Origin: Elysia chlorotica
Taxonomy: Eukaryota > Mollusca > Gastropoda > Plakobranchidae
Assembly (NCBI GenBank): GCA_003991915.1
Contig: RQTK01000340.1
Location: forward strand, 338,819-402,818
Direction of reading: 5' to 3'
Length of the DNA stretch: 64,000 nt
In this document: positions 13,241-25,535 of the stretch, in pieces
How positions within the stretch are numbered: position 1 is the stretch's first letter
Layout: each line of letters opens with the position of its first letter
Translations under genes and position numbers: made by a program
The notes under the pieces: model-generated
Told to the model about the DNA's origin: nothing
What the model saw: the letters and a program-made list of their open reading frames with translations, nothing else
Database searches by the model: none

Positions 13241-14463
13241 GAATATACCTTTTTGCGTTTGAGATAGGAGTACAAATCTAATTATTGTTTCTAAATTTGA
13301 AATTCGATAAACGAAATGCCAATCGTCCGTGAATAGCCTTCGTATTTTTGTACAATAAGTGCTTTATGTCAGATTAAAAACTAGACGTTGCTTTTTTCAT
13401 GTGGAATTACAACATTTAAAACATACTAGACATAATTATAGGTCGAAGAGGACATCAACATTTTTACAATAGAAATAATAGGACGCTAGGGTTCTTTAAC
13501 CTATGCTGAACTTTAGCGCACGTCATATTTTGAGTCTCCCGGTACGTTTGCAAATCAATAGCCCCTAGAACTTTGTCTAGGTAGACATTGTGGCTAAATA
13601 TCACAATGATTCGGTTCAATTAATTTACCACATTTAATGGCTTTGGTAAATAATAGATGAAATAAAGTATAAAAAGAAATTTTCTTAGGTTTTTATGAAA
13701 GAAGGCGTAATATGGATAAAATGAAATTAAAAGTCTGCTAAAATCTATGACCTCATTATTTTTAAGGATATTTTGTCGCCTTATTTTTTTTATTAAAAGC
13801 TTTGTGTTTCATTGAAAGATTAAAGTTTTAGGTATCGATCATGTGACATTGTTTACCCGTGCGTTACTATGCTAGCATGGTTCGCATGAATAGATACAGG
13901 ATTGGAGTCTAGGTCTACCTAGTAGGTTCTAGAAACTTCTCGAAGTTGTATCAATAAGAGAGGGGTGAATAATAATGTCAACTAGAGGCTGGACCTTTCT
14001 CAAAACTTCTAGAAAGGTCTAAAGATTTATAGATGGGTGCCTTGTGTTTATAAGAGCAGGGTTTGGTATAGTGATAATGGATATTTTTTATAGAGAGAGA
14101 GATGTGTATACTTCTGATCAAGTTTTAACATCTTGCCACAGTGAGCGCTGTTATGTTGCTGTTGTTGAGATCCATTATAGATCTGCATATTATATTGTCA
14201 AGTACTGATTTAGACCTATACATTATTGAGTTGTATTCTTAACCCCTTGAATCTTTACGTTTCTACAAAGGATTTTTAGTATTAATTTTCTTTAGTGTTG
14301 ACATGATGGTTTGAGTCTACGTGAATTTTAATAAGTGAAGAATTGGCCTGAAATAGGAACCCACTTTATCGAATCAACGCTACAGATGAAATGAGTGGGT
14401 TCACTGGAAACTGTTGATGCTGTCACGCTTGGTTTTTTTCTATTTTCTATTATCCTCTATGTA

Positions 14464-14525
14464 TCTTTTTCTTTCTCTCTATCTCTCTCTCTCTCTCTCT
14501 CTCTCCCTCTCTCTCTCTCTCTCTC
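14464..14525. repeat. (CT)n microsatellite
   Basis: CT run with a few interruptions. The surrounding 14430-14640 is pyrimidine-rich. Confidence 0.9.
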
Positions 14526-15359
14526 GTATCTCTCTATCCCTCATTCTTTATCCTCTCCCTCTCTCTATGTATCTATATTCCTCCAGCTATTTCTCTTGTT
14601 TTATCTCTTCTTATTTTTCCTTTACCTTCCACTATCTTCATGTGAATGCGAACCGTATGCATATCCTTTTTCATTCACTAGTCCCTTTTTTTCTTTTATT
14701 CGTCTTTACACCGCTCAAATGAATGCCCACTCCTTTGCCGGTATACACATAATCACGCTTGTACTTTTACACCTTACGTTAACAATAGATTAACCCCAAT
14801 AATAAGTAATACTATCGGCTTGATCTAAGTTTGAATTGATTCATCAAATACAGTGTTAATCAGACCAGTTTCTACCCAAACTTCTCCTCTTTTGTTCGAC
14901 CAGGAACCGGCGCTGGGAGACAGGACTGATGGAGTGTACTGGAGCAGGGGTCGGCACGGAGGGGCGTGGTGCCAGATAATGAAACGAATCGGTAATTGCT
15001 AGAGGATCCACTCTCTTTAGCCACCCGATTTAGGCAGATATAAAACTTGGAGGAGCAATGATAGCACGAAAATTGATCATTTCGGGGCATTGCGGGGGTT
15101 TTCAGGCCAGCAATTACTCAATAGGAGATAGGGGATAAAGGAGAAATACGGAGGAGTGGCGCAGATGCACGTCTGGCCAGAAAAAAGTAGATAATGAAAA
15201 ACATTAAAAAAAAATATTCAGGAAGCTCGAAGAAAGAGGACGAGTGGAGAAAAAGTTAATTGTAATCGGTGTCATATTGTACTTGGAGAAAAACAAGAAA
15301 TAATACAATATGATTTTAAGTCATTGGAAAAAATGGAAAATGTTACAAAACGATACAGA

Positions 15360-15432
15360 TAGAGAGAGGGAGAGATAGAGAGAGAAATAAAGAGAGAGAG
15401 AGAGATAGAAAGTGTGAGAGAGAGAGAGAGAG
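15360..15432. repeat. (GA)n microsatellite, interrupted
   Basis: Purine-rich tract of GA units broken by ATA and AAA triplets. Confidence 0.85.
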
Positions 15433-16605
15433 TAAGTGACACCTACAAAAATAGCACAAACCAGAGTATTTATCTATCAGACCGTTTGATGATTAAATTA
15501 GGTAAGCGAAGCCTTCTCTTGCGCTTTAATACTGTTTATAATATTAATTCTAATAAATTAAGTTTTTTAAAATTTTCCCCGAGATAATTATTTTTATGGG
15601 TGTAATGCCATCTTCTTTCCGTTTTTTAAATCTCTATGCTTGGCTTCCTTTCTTTATGTATTACCATCTCTGTCACTATGTACTTTTCTTATGACCAAGT
15701 TAGATGAAGCCTCGGGTTGACTGGTTCTATGTCACTTTTTCCCAATACTTACCTTTATCTCCCATTCACCCGTTTTTATTTATATGAACTTTCCTTTTTT
15801 AAATGTCTTGTTTGATCAAATCATTTATAAACAAAAATATCTCTGCATTCGGTTGTGCACAAATTAACGTACACTATGTTTGCCTTTCGTCTAATTCTAA
15901 AACAGCATGCAACCTTAGTCTAACAAAATGAGTATTTTATGTTGATAGGCAATTTTAAGTTACAGATAACCGTATGGCACAAAATTCTAACATATTCATC
16001 TCATAAGTAAATAATTTTTTTCAAATGTCAGTTAAAATGCCCTTCCATATAAAACCACATTATTTTACAGATACCAAGTTAAAATAAATTAGGGCAACTT
16101 GCAACGGTACACAAATTTTAATCAAGCAAACTAAAAAGGGAAGTCTGTTATCTAAAAGAGGAAAATGTTCCGTGCAAAGGAATACGCGAAACGCGGCCTA
16201 TATATAAGTATCACGGAATTAATCTAGAGAGAATTTTCCTGACTCTGTCTGACGCTCGAGGTCCTGCTGTATTGATAGTTATGGCAGGGGCAGATAACCC
16301 CTACTTTGAGTTTCCCTTAATGAGCTTTTGATTAATGTTCGCAGATCCATTCAACGTTTCTAGTTTCAGACTCTCCATCTTTTTGTGAGCAGGGATATTA
16401 TTAGGCGCTCCATGGGTATAAAAATGTACAATGTTTCCCTTGATGAAAAGCGCTGGATAATTATCAGAGAAATAAACTTGGGTTTCATTACGGGTGAATA
16501 GTGGTGACCATTTAATAACGCGGCGGGTTCGTGGCAAAAGGTCTAATCCAAAGCAACCTCTCTTTCCATCTAACGTATTTTCAAGTCAATCTGTATCTCT
16601 CATTT

Positions 16606-16670
16606 TCAATCTCTCTTTTTCTCTCCTTTTTGTCTCTTTCCCTCCCTCTCTCTTTCTCACTCTCTCTCTA

Positions 16671-16714
<44 letters not shown>
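16606..16714. repeat. (CT)n microsatellite
   Basis: Interrupted CT tract that becomes perfect at about 16676-16713. Confidence 0.9.
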
Positions 16715-16718
<4 letters not shown>

Positions 16719-17559
16719 TTAAACACACAAAAACACACATTGTTTCTCCCCTTTCCAAGTTTTTTTACGCACTTTATAATAAATATTATTTTTGTTCTCT
16801 AAGTTTCTTATTCACTTTGTGAAGGATATTCTAAAACAACATTGTTACTTTCTTTTAACAGTCAATCTCAGCAATTGTTCAATTAATTCATGTCTTCTGC
16901 CTGTGATTCTTTTTTGCTCTCTCTTCTGCCTCTTCCTCTCTGTATCCGCCTGCCTGTCTGTATGTCTGTCTCGGTCTCTGTCTCCGTCTCTCACTCAATC
17001 AGTTTATTTCTCTCTTTGACACACACACACATACACACAAACACGCACACAGATATTATCTGTCATTGTTAATTTACTCCCATTATCTTTGAAATTATTT
17101 TTTTCCATTAATTTTCTCTTTGCCGTAGATATTTTTTTCACCTTTTACCAAACTCTTATTCTATAGCTAGATTACCTCTCTGTTGTTGTTTTTCTTGTGT
17201 CGTTCTGTCTGTCTTTCATTTACCAATATGCTTTTCACCCGAACACTAATCATTCTCTTATCTGAAATCCACCATAGGGAATAAAGTGTCTGGCCGAAAT
17301 GCAGGCCTCTTTTCTAGTTATCAGTTGTGCCCCAAACCAAACATTAGACCAAACTGGGAGTTTATGAGATAATAGATTTCGTGAGACTATGGCTACTCTA
17401 AAGCTTATTACTGGAGGCCGGCTAGATTGGCTGGTCCTGGCACATATTACAGTTCTATTGATCCCGCAGGGCGGCCATTAGGTGAGCAACTTTTCCCAAC
17501 GTTCTCTTTCTGAAGATCTAAAAGGCATGAGATTAAGCAAAGAGGGACAGAACGAGAGA

Positions 17560-17792
17560 AGGGAGGAGGAAGAGGGAGAGGTGCAAGGGTGAGGGAGATA
17601 GGGACAGAGACAGAATGAGAGGGACAAAGTCGGAGAGGGAAAAGGGGAGAGAAAGAGAGAGAGAAACGGAGAAAGAGGCGATGAAGGGATTAAGAGAGAC
17701 ATCGATTAATAAACTTAGAGAGACTGGAGGTAGGGGGACTTTAAAGAGAACAACAGAAATAAACGTAGACAGAGAAGGGGGAGAGGTTAAAA

Positions 17793-17844
<52 letters not shown>

Positions 17845-17945
17845 GGAGAGAGAGAGTGCTAGAGAGAGAGAAAAACAAAAATAAAATGAGAGTGTGTGGA
17901 GATTAAGAGAGAGACACGGAGAGAGACAGAGAGAGACAGAGAGTA
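17560..17945. repeat. (GA)n-rich tract
   Basis: Purine-rich stretch with a perfect GA core at about 17800-17840. The Arg/Glu-rich frame through it is spurious. Confidence 0.9.
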
Positions 17946-18227
17946 ATAAAGCTTCAGTCGTAAATAAATGATGGATTTATATGATTAGCGCTCACCATTT
18001 AACCGAGACCAATCGCCGGATTGTAATGCTCACAATTTGCCCCGGTTGAATGCGCAGCTCGTGAGGTATATTTTCTACTGTGCACGCAATACCTTATCTG
18101 CCTAAATACTATAGTTTGTCTAATAATGTTTTTAACAGGTCACATATTTGCGTGTTATTCCTGAGTGGAGGCTTTGTATTCACTGACGTTTGTTTGTTTG
18201 TTAGTTTGTTTGTTTTGCTAAGCGTTC

Positions 18228-18292
18228 ATTAACATCAACATTATATGCTACATTGTCGACGAGCTCTAAGACTAACGTCTGAAAATTGTAGT
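18228..18292 (-). mobile_element. Decayed 3' fragment of the tRNA-derived SINE
   Basis: A degenerate match to the minus-strand form of the SINE 3' module seen elsewhere in the window (AACATCAACA, GCTACATTGT, TAAGACTAACGTCTGA). No head is present. Confidence 0.4.
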
Positions 18293-18975
18293 TACCAACC
18301 GAATTTGCTAACCAGTCCCCTTGATTCATAACCTTTGAGGTGCAGGTTTTTCGAAAACCCAAATTTGTAGTAAAATATTGAAATGATCATTCAGAGAGGG
18401 ATAATGGTGAGTATTTTTACGGCACGTCAGCACGGTAACGGCTATATTGTGCCCATGATGTCATAAGTCAGTTAATGCATTATACTAGTACGTAGTTCGT
18501 CGCCACTGAGGAAATAGAGAGAATCTCCATCTTCGTATTTTTAACACGTATTTTCCATTGGTTAAAAGTAAAGGGTATATACAGTGGTTTAAAAAATCCA
18601 TGTGCGGGGTTATCACAGTTAAATTTTATCATGTACACCAATGTTCTTCCGATACCTCAGTAAGCGCTGATGACTAGTATAAGTAGACAGCTGGGAAGGA
18701 AAAAACAACTAAGGCTGCGTTAGGGCACAGGACTAAGTTTGTGAAAAAATATCTAACAAAAACGGACTAAACTGACATGATTATATAAACTTTTACCGGC
18801 GTTTGGTTTTGCTTTGTGTGTTTCTTGATGTCCAACCTACGTTAGCAAATAGTCTATATCGCTTTTCTTTTTTACCGTGTAGTAGAAAAACTAAAATACA
18901 GACAGGCTGACACGTTAGAGAGAGAATTCAGACAAACAACGAAACCACGGCTTCTGACAGGCAAAACACTAAGTG

Positions 18976-19016
18976 TCGTAAGTACAACGTCACAGCAGCT
19001 TACGACTCTTCGCAAG
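18976..19016. repeat. Half-copy of a dispersed palindromic repeat
   Basis: The segment CGTAAGTACAACGTCACAGC followed by AGCTTACGACTCTTCG closely matches the left arm of the hairpin element at 32743-32845. Confidence 0.55.
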
Positions 19017-19084
19017 CCTTATCCTTATACCTTAAGATGAGTATCAACCTTAACTCAGGGTTGTACTTATACCCTAAGCCTGTT

Positions 19085-19130
19085 AAGACAGGAAAGCTAA
19101 GCTTAGCTTACGTCACTTCCTTCCTGTCTT
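19085..19130. repeat. Nested inverted repeat
   Basis: Outer perfect 10-bp arms AAGACAGGAA (19085-19094) and TTCCTGTCTT (19121-19130) enclose a perfect 16-bp palindrome AAGCTAAGCTTAGCTT at 19094-19109. There is no T run or neighbouring gene that would make it a terminator. Confidence 0.9.
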
Positions 19131-19809
19131 GAAACCAGCCACAACGGGAAACAATTCCGCAGGCTTTGGGGGACGAAGATGGCGAGAAAATCTTCCACCC
19201 GGATTTGAACGGAAATTGAAATTACTGTGCAAAAGCATCTTCTTTTAACAACTTCATTCACACGATCGATGGCATGAAAAAAAAACTTTTGAGTCGAGAA
19301 AGCGGAATTTCTGCAAGTTTAGCGTCTCCCAGGTTCTGATGGAGGGTCATATTACGGTATAATTATATAATACAAATAATTGATCTGTACTTACAAAAAC
19401 CTTAGTGTGTGTAAAGATCAATTATTTGTATAATCTAGCTCTCAAATTAATTGAGCAATGTTATATATCGTATGCAATACATAATCCTTTTATGTAGTTT
19501 GGAGGTCTTCTTGGTTTTGTATGTATTTGTTTTGTAAAGAAAAATGGTGGAGGTTCTGCTGACATACAGTTCAAAATTCCCGAATGAAGAGCAACATTGT
19601 TTTGGAATATTCCGTATCCTTTTTATTAAATAAAAGCGCTATTTTACGAAGGGTACAAAGATGCGTTAATCGGTGGATTCAAAATATAACTAATGTCAGC
19701 AGCTGGTCTTACTTTTAGCATCTGAAGGCAATAAGGTATTCCTTATGGAAACGTTTTTAACTGTTACATTCAAGTTTTTATTTCTTTTTTTCTTGTTAAA
19801 TATTATTGC

Positions 19810-19862
19810 TCCACAATATAGCCTTAACAGTCCTGATGTTGGACGTTAAACGAACTCGACGG
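19810..19862 (+). mobile_element. 3' fragment of the tRNA-derived SINE
   Basis: The CCACAATATAGCC then GATGTTGGACGTTAAAC order matches the SINE 3' end. The tRNA head and central part are missing. Confidence 0.6.
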
Positions 19863-20731
19863 AACTCCTCAAATCCATTTCTTTTACGAAGACATAAAAA
19901 TGCAGTTCAGTTTCATTAAAGATTCAATGAACGATCTGGACATGATAGTTCAGGTTGAATAAAATAAAACAAAATTACATTTGCAATCTAGATTTGCTGA
20001 AAAAACAATGACAATAACACAAAATTATTAGAATTTTTGGGGATTTTTTAATCATCATCAATCTTAAAAGGGTCGATGCCCGTGAAGTTTGTTTACCACT
20101 TGTATCATAACAGACATTTTTATCCATTAATATAGATTCAAAAGATAACATTCACTTGAAGCAGGTAGCATTTACAGTTTTGATTAATCTACGTTAAAGC
20201 ATCAAATGCATCGAATTAGATGAATTCTTCACATTTTAAGCATTTTTTAAATTCTTTAGTAAAAACCTGATCCTTTCTGAGAAAGACCGAACAATATTTA
20301 TCTTTTAAATTGTTGTTTTCATTACCTTTTTCTGGCTTCTACAAATTACATTTTTTGGTAAATACATTTCTTTGAAGCCAAACGAGCGTTATTTCTTAAC
20401 ATATTACGTGTGGCACATAAGATAGAAGAGTTCAAGTTTAAACTAGGACTTGAGTGTCCAAGAGAGAAATTGAACTTAAAAATATGAAGATAACATCATT
20501 GCAGCCAAAGTCTCAATATAAGGATTTACAAGAATCAGGTGAGTCGCCGAAGCCTCATTTGGACTCAATAGTTGGGAGAGGCTGTATGTTTATCTTACAC
20601 TTATCCAAACGGCTTTGAACTGCAAAATCCACTTTTCAAACTGAAAAAAAACCAATATAGCGCAAAATAATATCAATCATTGTTTCTAATTGCACAAAGA
20701 AAGAGTAAGAGATAAAGAAATATGTATTTAT

Positions 20732-20784
<53 letters not shown>

Positions 20785-21082
20785 AGAAGACAGAGTGGCA
20801 AAGTCAGATAGAGAAAGAGACAGACAGGGATTAGACAGATATAAACCAGGATAAACAGGTAGGTATACAGATAGAAAGAGACAGAGACAGAGACAGGCAG
20901 ACAAACATAGACAAGGAGAGAACGACAGTGAGACAAACAGACATATTTTCATAGATAACTTTTTAATCAAAAATCTATTTCTATCTATTAAACTGAACAA
21001 TCACAGTTTCATATCCCAAACAGGAAATGGAGAGCCAAACTGAGTGTGCCGCTGGGGACATGTTAGCGGGTCGCTGCAGGTT
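19863..21082. other. Intergenic DNA without a recognisable gene
   Basis: AT-rich and featureless except for a GA microsatellite at about 20737-20780 and a GACA-rich purine tract to 20940. Confidence 0.5.
20737..20780. repeat. (GA)n microsatellite
   Basis: Near-perfect GA run. Reading frames through it are artefacts. Confidence 0.95.
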
Positions 21083-21402
21083 ATGTGAGCGCTTGATTCA
21101 ACACGCTGGCTCGTGCTTGTGTTGAAAAAAAAAATTAACGGTGACCCGGAGGGAGTTGAGTTGAGTTGAGTTGAGTTGGTTTTAACGTCCAGCATGTGCT
21201 ATATAGGCTATATTGTGGACGGGCCCAAAGACGGACGTCTGACAATTTATGTGCTGCCACAATCGAGACAGGGCGGGGATACCATGACTCTTGTCTCAGC
21301 CGGTCACATTATACTGACACCGACCCAACCAGTATGTGAGCGCTTGATTTTTCAGGCTGGTTCGTGCTTGTGTTGAAAAAAATGTAACGGTGATCTGGAG
21401 GG
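21083..21402 (-). mobile_element. Headless SINE fragment between ~70-bp direct repeats
   Basis: At 21154-21333 lies the minus-strand SINE body: a (GTTGA)n tail, TTTAACGTCCAGCA, the GACGGACGTCTGACA core and ACACCGACCCAACCAGT; the tRNA head is missing. It is bounded by two similar segments, 21083-21153 and 21334-21402, both reading TGTGAGCGCTTGATT, then GTGCTTGTGTTGAAAAA, then AACGGTGA.CTGGAGGG or a close variant. These are far longer than ordinary SINE target duplications. Confidence 0.75.
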
Positions 21403-21992
21403 AAAGGGAGCTGTTGAGTTCTTGCGTTGCTGTAAGTTCAACTTCAGTATTTAGGTTGTTTCAAAGAGAGGTCGCAAAATTTACAATGTTAAGTGCTGCC
21501 ACTCTGTCTGAGCTAGTCATAAAATCATACCACATCGATGTAGAGTTAAGAAAATCTAACAAATAAATTTGACCTATCAAGGGTTTGCACTCGGTGCCCT
21601 ACGGTTGTTAGTTCATCGCTCTAGCACGTGTGCTAGTGCCACCCACCGCCAGATCTAATTGAAGATGTTAAGACTTATACTGCAATAGTGTTAATGAGTA
21701 TCTGAGAGACTAACGTTTTTTCAAACAAGATAAGATGAGATAAGATAAACCTTTATTGTGCCATAGAAAAATTTTTCTTGGTGTTACAATAATACGTTTG
21801 ATTCAATATCACAACATCAGTTGTACATGTGTGAGCTAAAATATAAAAATAATGATAAAATTACAATAATCATTTTAAATTCACATGAAAAACTGTTGAA
21901 GTTATATATAATTCTTATTTAGAAACACATACCTCTTTTCGCATATACAAGAAAACACCTACCCCTACAAACACAAGTCCTCTAATTATGGC

Positions 21993-22040
21993 GTTGAGTT
22001 GAGTTGGTCTAACGCCCAGCGTCAGCACTACATACAAGAT
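21993..22040 (-). mobile_element. Short 3' SINE remnant
   Basis: GTTGAGTTGAGTTGGTCTAA then CGCCCAGCGTCAGCACTA matches the minus-strand 3' end of the SINE. The remainder is unrecognisable. Confidence 0.55.
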
Positions 22041-22629
22041 AATCAATCTATAATGTCTTTCAAGAGCGGCATACAATAGGGCCTTCAAATGCAAAAGGTT
22101 GTGAAACTCTTTGGTACAGAAAAATTGTTTGTATTTTTTTATTAAAGGTGATCCACTTGGAAAGAAGTCCATTTCTGAGGAAGCAAACAATTTTAAAATG
22201 TTTACAAAAACATTGTATTTCTTTATATCAATGCAAAGGTTTTTAAGACACGTACCATATAGAAGGAAATAATCTACATAGATCTAAACAAAGAAAGTCC
22301 AAAAACGTTAGATATTAAAAGAGGCAGTGTCAATAATCTATACCATGGCTTTAACTAATGAAAGGCTCCAACCAAAAGCGTTATATTTACCCTGTTCAAA
22401 TTGGCAATTTATTTATAATAATAATAATAATTATCTAATTGAAAAATGAATAAAAACGATTATAGGCAATAATAAAGCCTTATAACGTTTCAATACATTT
22501 CTATAGTTGGTCGCCAGTGTTTTTATGTGTCATACGGCGTATCAAATGATGAAAAACTGAGAGTGATACGAATTTGAATTATTCCCTTTGCTTTCTACGC
22601 TTAGTTTCTCCAAGCTTTTATTTCATTGT

Positions 22630-23960
22630 GTGCGTCTATTCACACGGCAGTTCTAGTATTGAACCTGTCTTTTTCTTTTCCCTAATCATCAGATTATAGA
22701 GATTAATTTCTTTCCGCGCGACGTTATTTTCTCATTTCACTATTTTCGTTGATGCGCAAGCACTAACAGTGAACCCNNNNNNNNNNNNCAATAACCCCCA
22801 TCCCACACGCACCCTTTTCATTTCAAGTGTACAACCACAGAGCTGACTGTTAAGTAAAACTAAAAGGTCCCTCCCAGAGCAGCGAGGCTAAGATTGGGTC
22901 CCAGGTCCCCGCGATGATGGGCCACCCCTGGCCCGGCCACCTTGCTGCCCGTGAACTTCAGGCTGATTAAATCCGCATAAAGGGCTGGACCCTGGCCGAA
23001 ACCTCTCTACTTTGTATATACCGTCCTTAGAGCAACGAGCTTAAAACTGAGCCCAACACATTAGTAGGCGTGTTTGGGTGTCTAGTGAAAGAACAAGTGT
23101 GTGTGTGTGTGTGTGTGTGTATTAAACAGATTTTTTTTTAGTAGGGATTACTGATAAAATTGTTTTAATGTATTTCCCTGGCTTAGTAAACCTGATACGA
23201 GAGTGTATTAAAAAAAGAATGCATCAAATTATCGAATTTTATGAACCTCAAAGTTAATGTTTCCGTTTAGTAGTAAGAAGACTTTGCACTAAACAAGTCC
23301 TAAAAGCACCAACATTATTATTTTTGGAGATGTTCCAGTAGTTGTCATCATTGCTAAAGTCTCGTTCTTACCTAAATATAACAACTTCCTTTTTTTACAT
23401 TTATTTTTCGTTCCCTGAAGTTTTAAACTGTTTGGCTTTCTACAACTACTTTCTCCATGCTGTTTTTTTTTTTTTTGGCCTTTCTGCACATCTACTCACA
23501 CAGCATTTCTAATATTGAATCTTTTTTTTGTTTTAATCATCAGGTTATAGAGATTAATTTCTTTTCAGATGCCGTTATTTTCTCATCTCATTATTTCCGT
23601 TGATGCGTAAGGACTAAAAAAACAATACCCCCACCCTTTTTTTTCGTTTCACTATGTCTCTGTGTTTGTAGACCCAGTGTAAAATCACAAAGCCTACTGT
23701 TAAGTAAAAGTAGAAGGCCGTGTAAAGTAAAAGGTCCCTGCCAGGCCAGCGAGGCTAAGATTGGGTCCCAGGTCCCCGCGATGATGGGCCACCTCGCTGC
23801 CCGTGAACTTCAGGCTGATAAAATCCCCATAAAGGGCTGGACCCTGGCCCAAACCTCTCTACTTTGAATATATACAGTTCTTAGCGTATAGAGCATTACA
23901 CTGAGGGAGGCATTAAGGGGCGTGTTTGGATGTTCACTAAAGGATTAAGTGTGTGTGTGT
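22630..23960. repeat. Two diverged direct copies, offset ~867 bp, with a well-preserved GC-rich core
   Basis: Copy 1 (about 22630-23030) and copy 2 (about 23500-23880) align, with a 12-base assembly gap inside copy 1. The cores at 22866-23020 and 23742-23880 are nearly identical and share AGCGAGGCTAAGATTGGGTC, CCGCGATGATGGGCCAC, CTGCCCGTGAACTTCAGGCT and AAACCTCTCTACTTT. Copy 1 has about 15 extra GC-rich bases in the middle. Flanks are more diverged. No long open frame is shared. Confidence 0.85.
22777..22788. other. Assembly gap (12 Ns)
   Basis: Run of unknown bases inside copy 1 of the ~867-bp-offset duplication. Confidence 1.
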
Positions 23961-24324
23961 GTGTGTGTCCAAGGCGGACAAAGGGGTGGGTGGTGTACCA
24001 ATAAAATCAATAAATTTGTAGGATGACCGACGAGAAAGCACAGTATCAATTTGGCAATAGTTCATTTTTATCAAGGTTTATATATTAATGGGTTTTTTTT
24101 AGTTTCATTCAAACAGTAACTTCATTTGTAGTTAGGAGGAAGTATTTATCTTTTGTTCTATTATAACACGGATTATGCTGATGTTTTTTTTTTTAGAATT
24201 TTCAACGATTTTTGATATCTTTAAAACCAAAAATTTGAAAGTTTATTTGAAACTGTTGAACTAAATTTGTCAATGTAAAAACATCTAATAAAATATTAGC
24301 CGCATTAACTTATGAATGATGTAA

Positions 24325-24330
<6 letters not shown>

Positions 24331-24376
<46 letters not shown>
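24331..24376. repeat. (CT)n microsatellite
   Basis: Perfect CT run of about 22 units, preceded by ACTTATGAATGATGTAAAAA, which recurs at about 24631-24651. Confidence 0.95.
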
Positions 24377-24379
<3 letters not shown>

Positions 24380-24383
24380 CTAC

Positions 24384-24846
24384 TTCATTTTAATAACACT
24401 CCAACAGATATATGCCGCTAAGAAATATTATTTTGGTAAATAGAAAACGGGCCTCAGACACCAATTATGCATTTAAGGGATTGTATGCTCCAATTTTAAC
24501 TTACAGTTTTATACAATTATGTGTTTATATCAAACTATATGGCGTCCAAAATTGTCGATATTCGTTTCTCTTTTTGTTTTTTAAGTTTAGAATTTTTTTT
24601 CAATCAAACGAATTATTTGCATGTATTAGTTAACTTATGAATGATGTAAAAATAAACAGCTGTTGTGATAATTTTATCTAAATATAAACAAATAAAGTTC
24701 AAGTTTTGAATAATAATTATCCACGTCAATCGTATCAGTTCAGAAATTCAGTTGCATTTCTGTACTTGGATATGGTTCTCTATCGCAGTAGTTCATTTTA
24801 ATAACACTCCAACAGATATATGCCGCTAAGAAATATTATTTTGGTA
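24384..24846. repeat. Direct duplication, 408-bp offset
   Basis: About 55 bp at 24384-24438 (TTCATTTTAATAACACTCCA continuing into TATGCCGCTAAGAAATATTA) recurs at 24792-24846 with essentially no change, so the duplication looks recent. Confidence 0.85.
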
Positions 24847-25116
24847 TTGCATAAAGCAATTTCTGTGCCAGCTCAATTAAAACTAATTTTCTTTTCCAAT
24901 TAAACTACAAAAATATGTAACACTTCTAGTCGATGGTACCAGGAGAGTTTTGACGCCTGCGCCGTTTGTCAAGCTTCTATCTACATCACGTCATGGAGAA
25001 CTCAATGAATCGGGAAAAGTTCTAGTAATACCAGTCCAGCTACTGCGAGTTACGTTATTAGCAGTCGTCCTTTTCTAATCACCAGAAAAATGGAGGAACC
25101 TTATAGTTCTACTACA

Positions 25117-25535
25117 TGAGCTGTCAGAAAGTTCATGATATTCTTGTCAAAGCCTCTTTATTAAGTCAATAATTCTCATATCAGGACTTATTTATACAGT
25201 TAGTTTAATATTATTCTCCTGGGGTTCCGAATGCAGTAAATTGATGATTCTCCTTTTACTCCTTTAAGATTATTTCACATCACATATATAGTGCCATATC
25301 ATAGAAACTATATAGTGCCATATCATAGAAACTATAAACCAACAGGTCAGCGATCTTTTTACCATCTAGGTCCCGAAGTATGAGATGAGCTGTCAGAAAA
25401 TTAATTATATCCTTGTCCAATCCTCTTTATTAAGTCAATAATTCTCATATCAGGACTTATTTATACAGTTAGTTTAATATTATTCTCCTGGGGTTCCGAA
25501 TGCAGTAAATTGATGATTCTCCTTTTAGTTCTTAA
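25117..25535. repeat. Tandem duplication, 269-bp period
   Basis: Unit 1 starts at 25117 and unit 2 at 25386, both with GAGCTGTCAGAAA. The stretch from CCTCTTTATTAAGTC to TGATGATTCTCCTTTTA (about 105 bp) is almost unchanged. A second small duplication containing ATAGTGCCATATCATAGAAA lies at about 25286-25335. Confidence 0.9.

Larger units (their letters stand above)
12531..18220. other. Intergenic DNA with no recognisable gene
   Basis: AT-rich sequence with several CT or GA microsatellites and a 23-bp-class minisatellite, listed separately. Islands with more even base composition and no low-complexity sequence lie at about 12690-12910, 14870-15180, 16250-16550, 17275-17510 and 17955-18070. 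They contain no exon that I can support and could be conserved regulatory elements. Confidence 0.45.

Noticed and set aside
16301..16537. 78-residue minus-strand ORF in a balanced-composition island
   Set aside because: No recognisable domain; kept only as part of a possible regulatory island.
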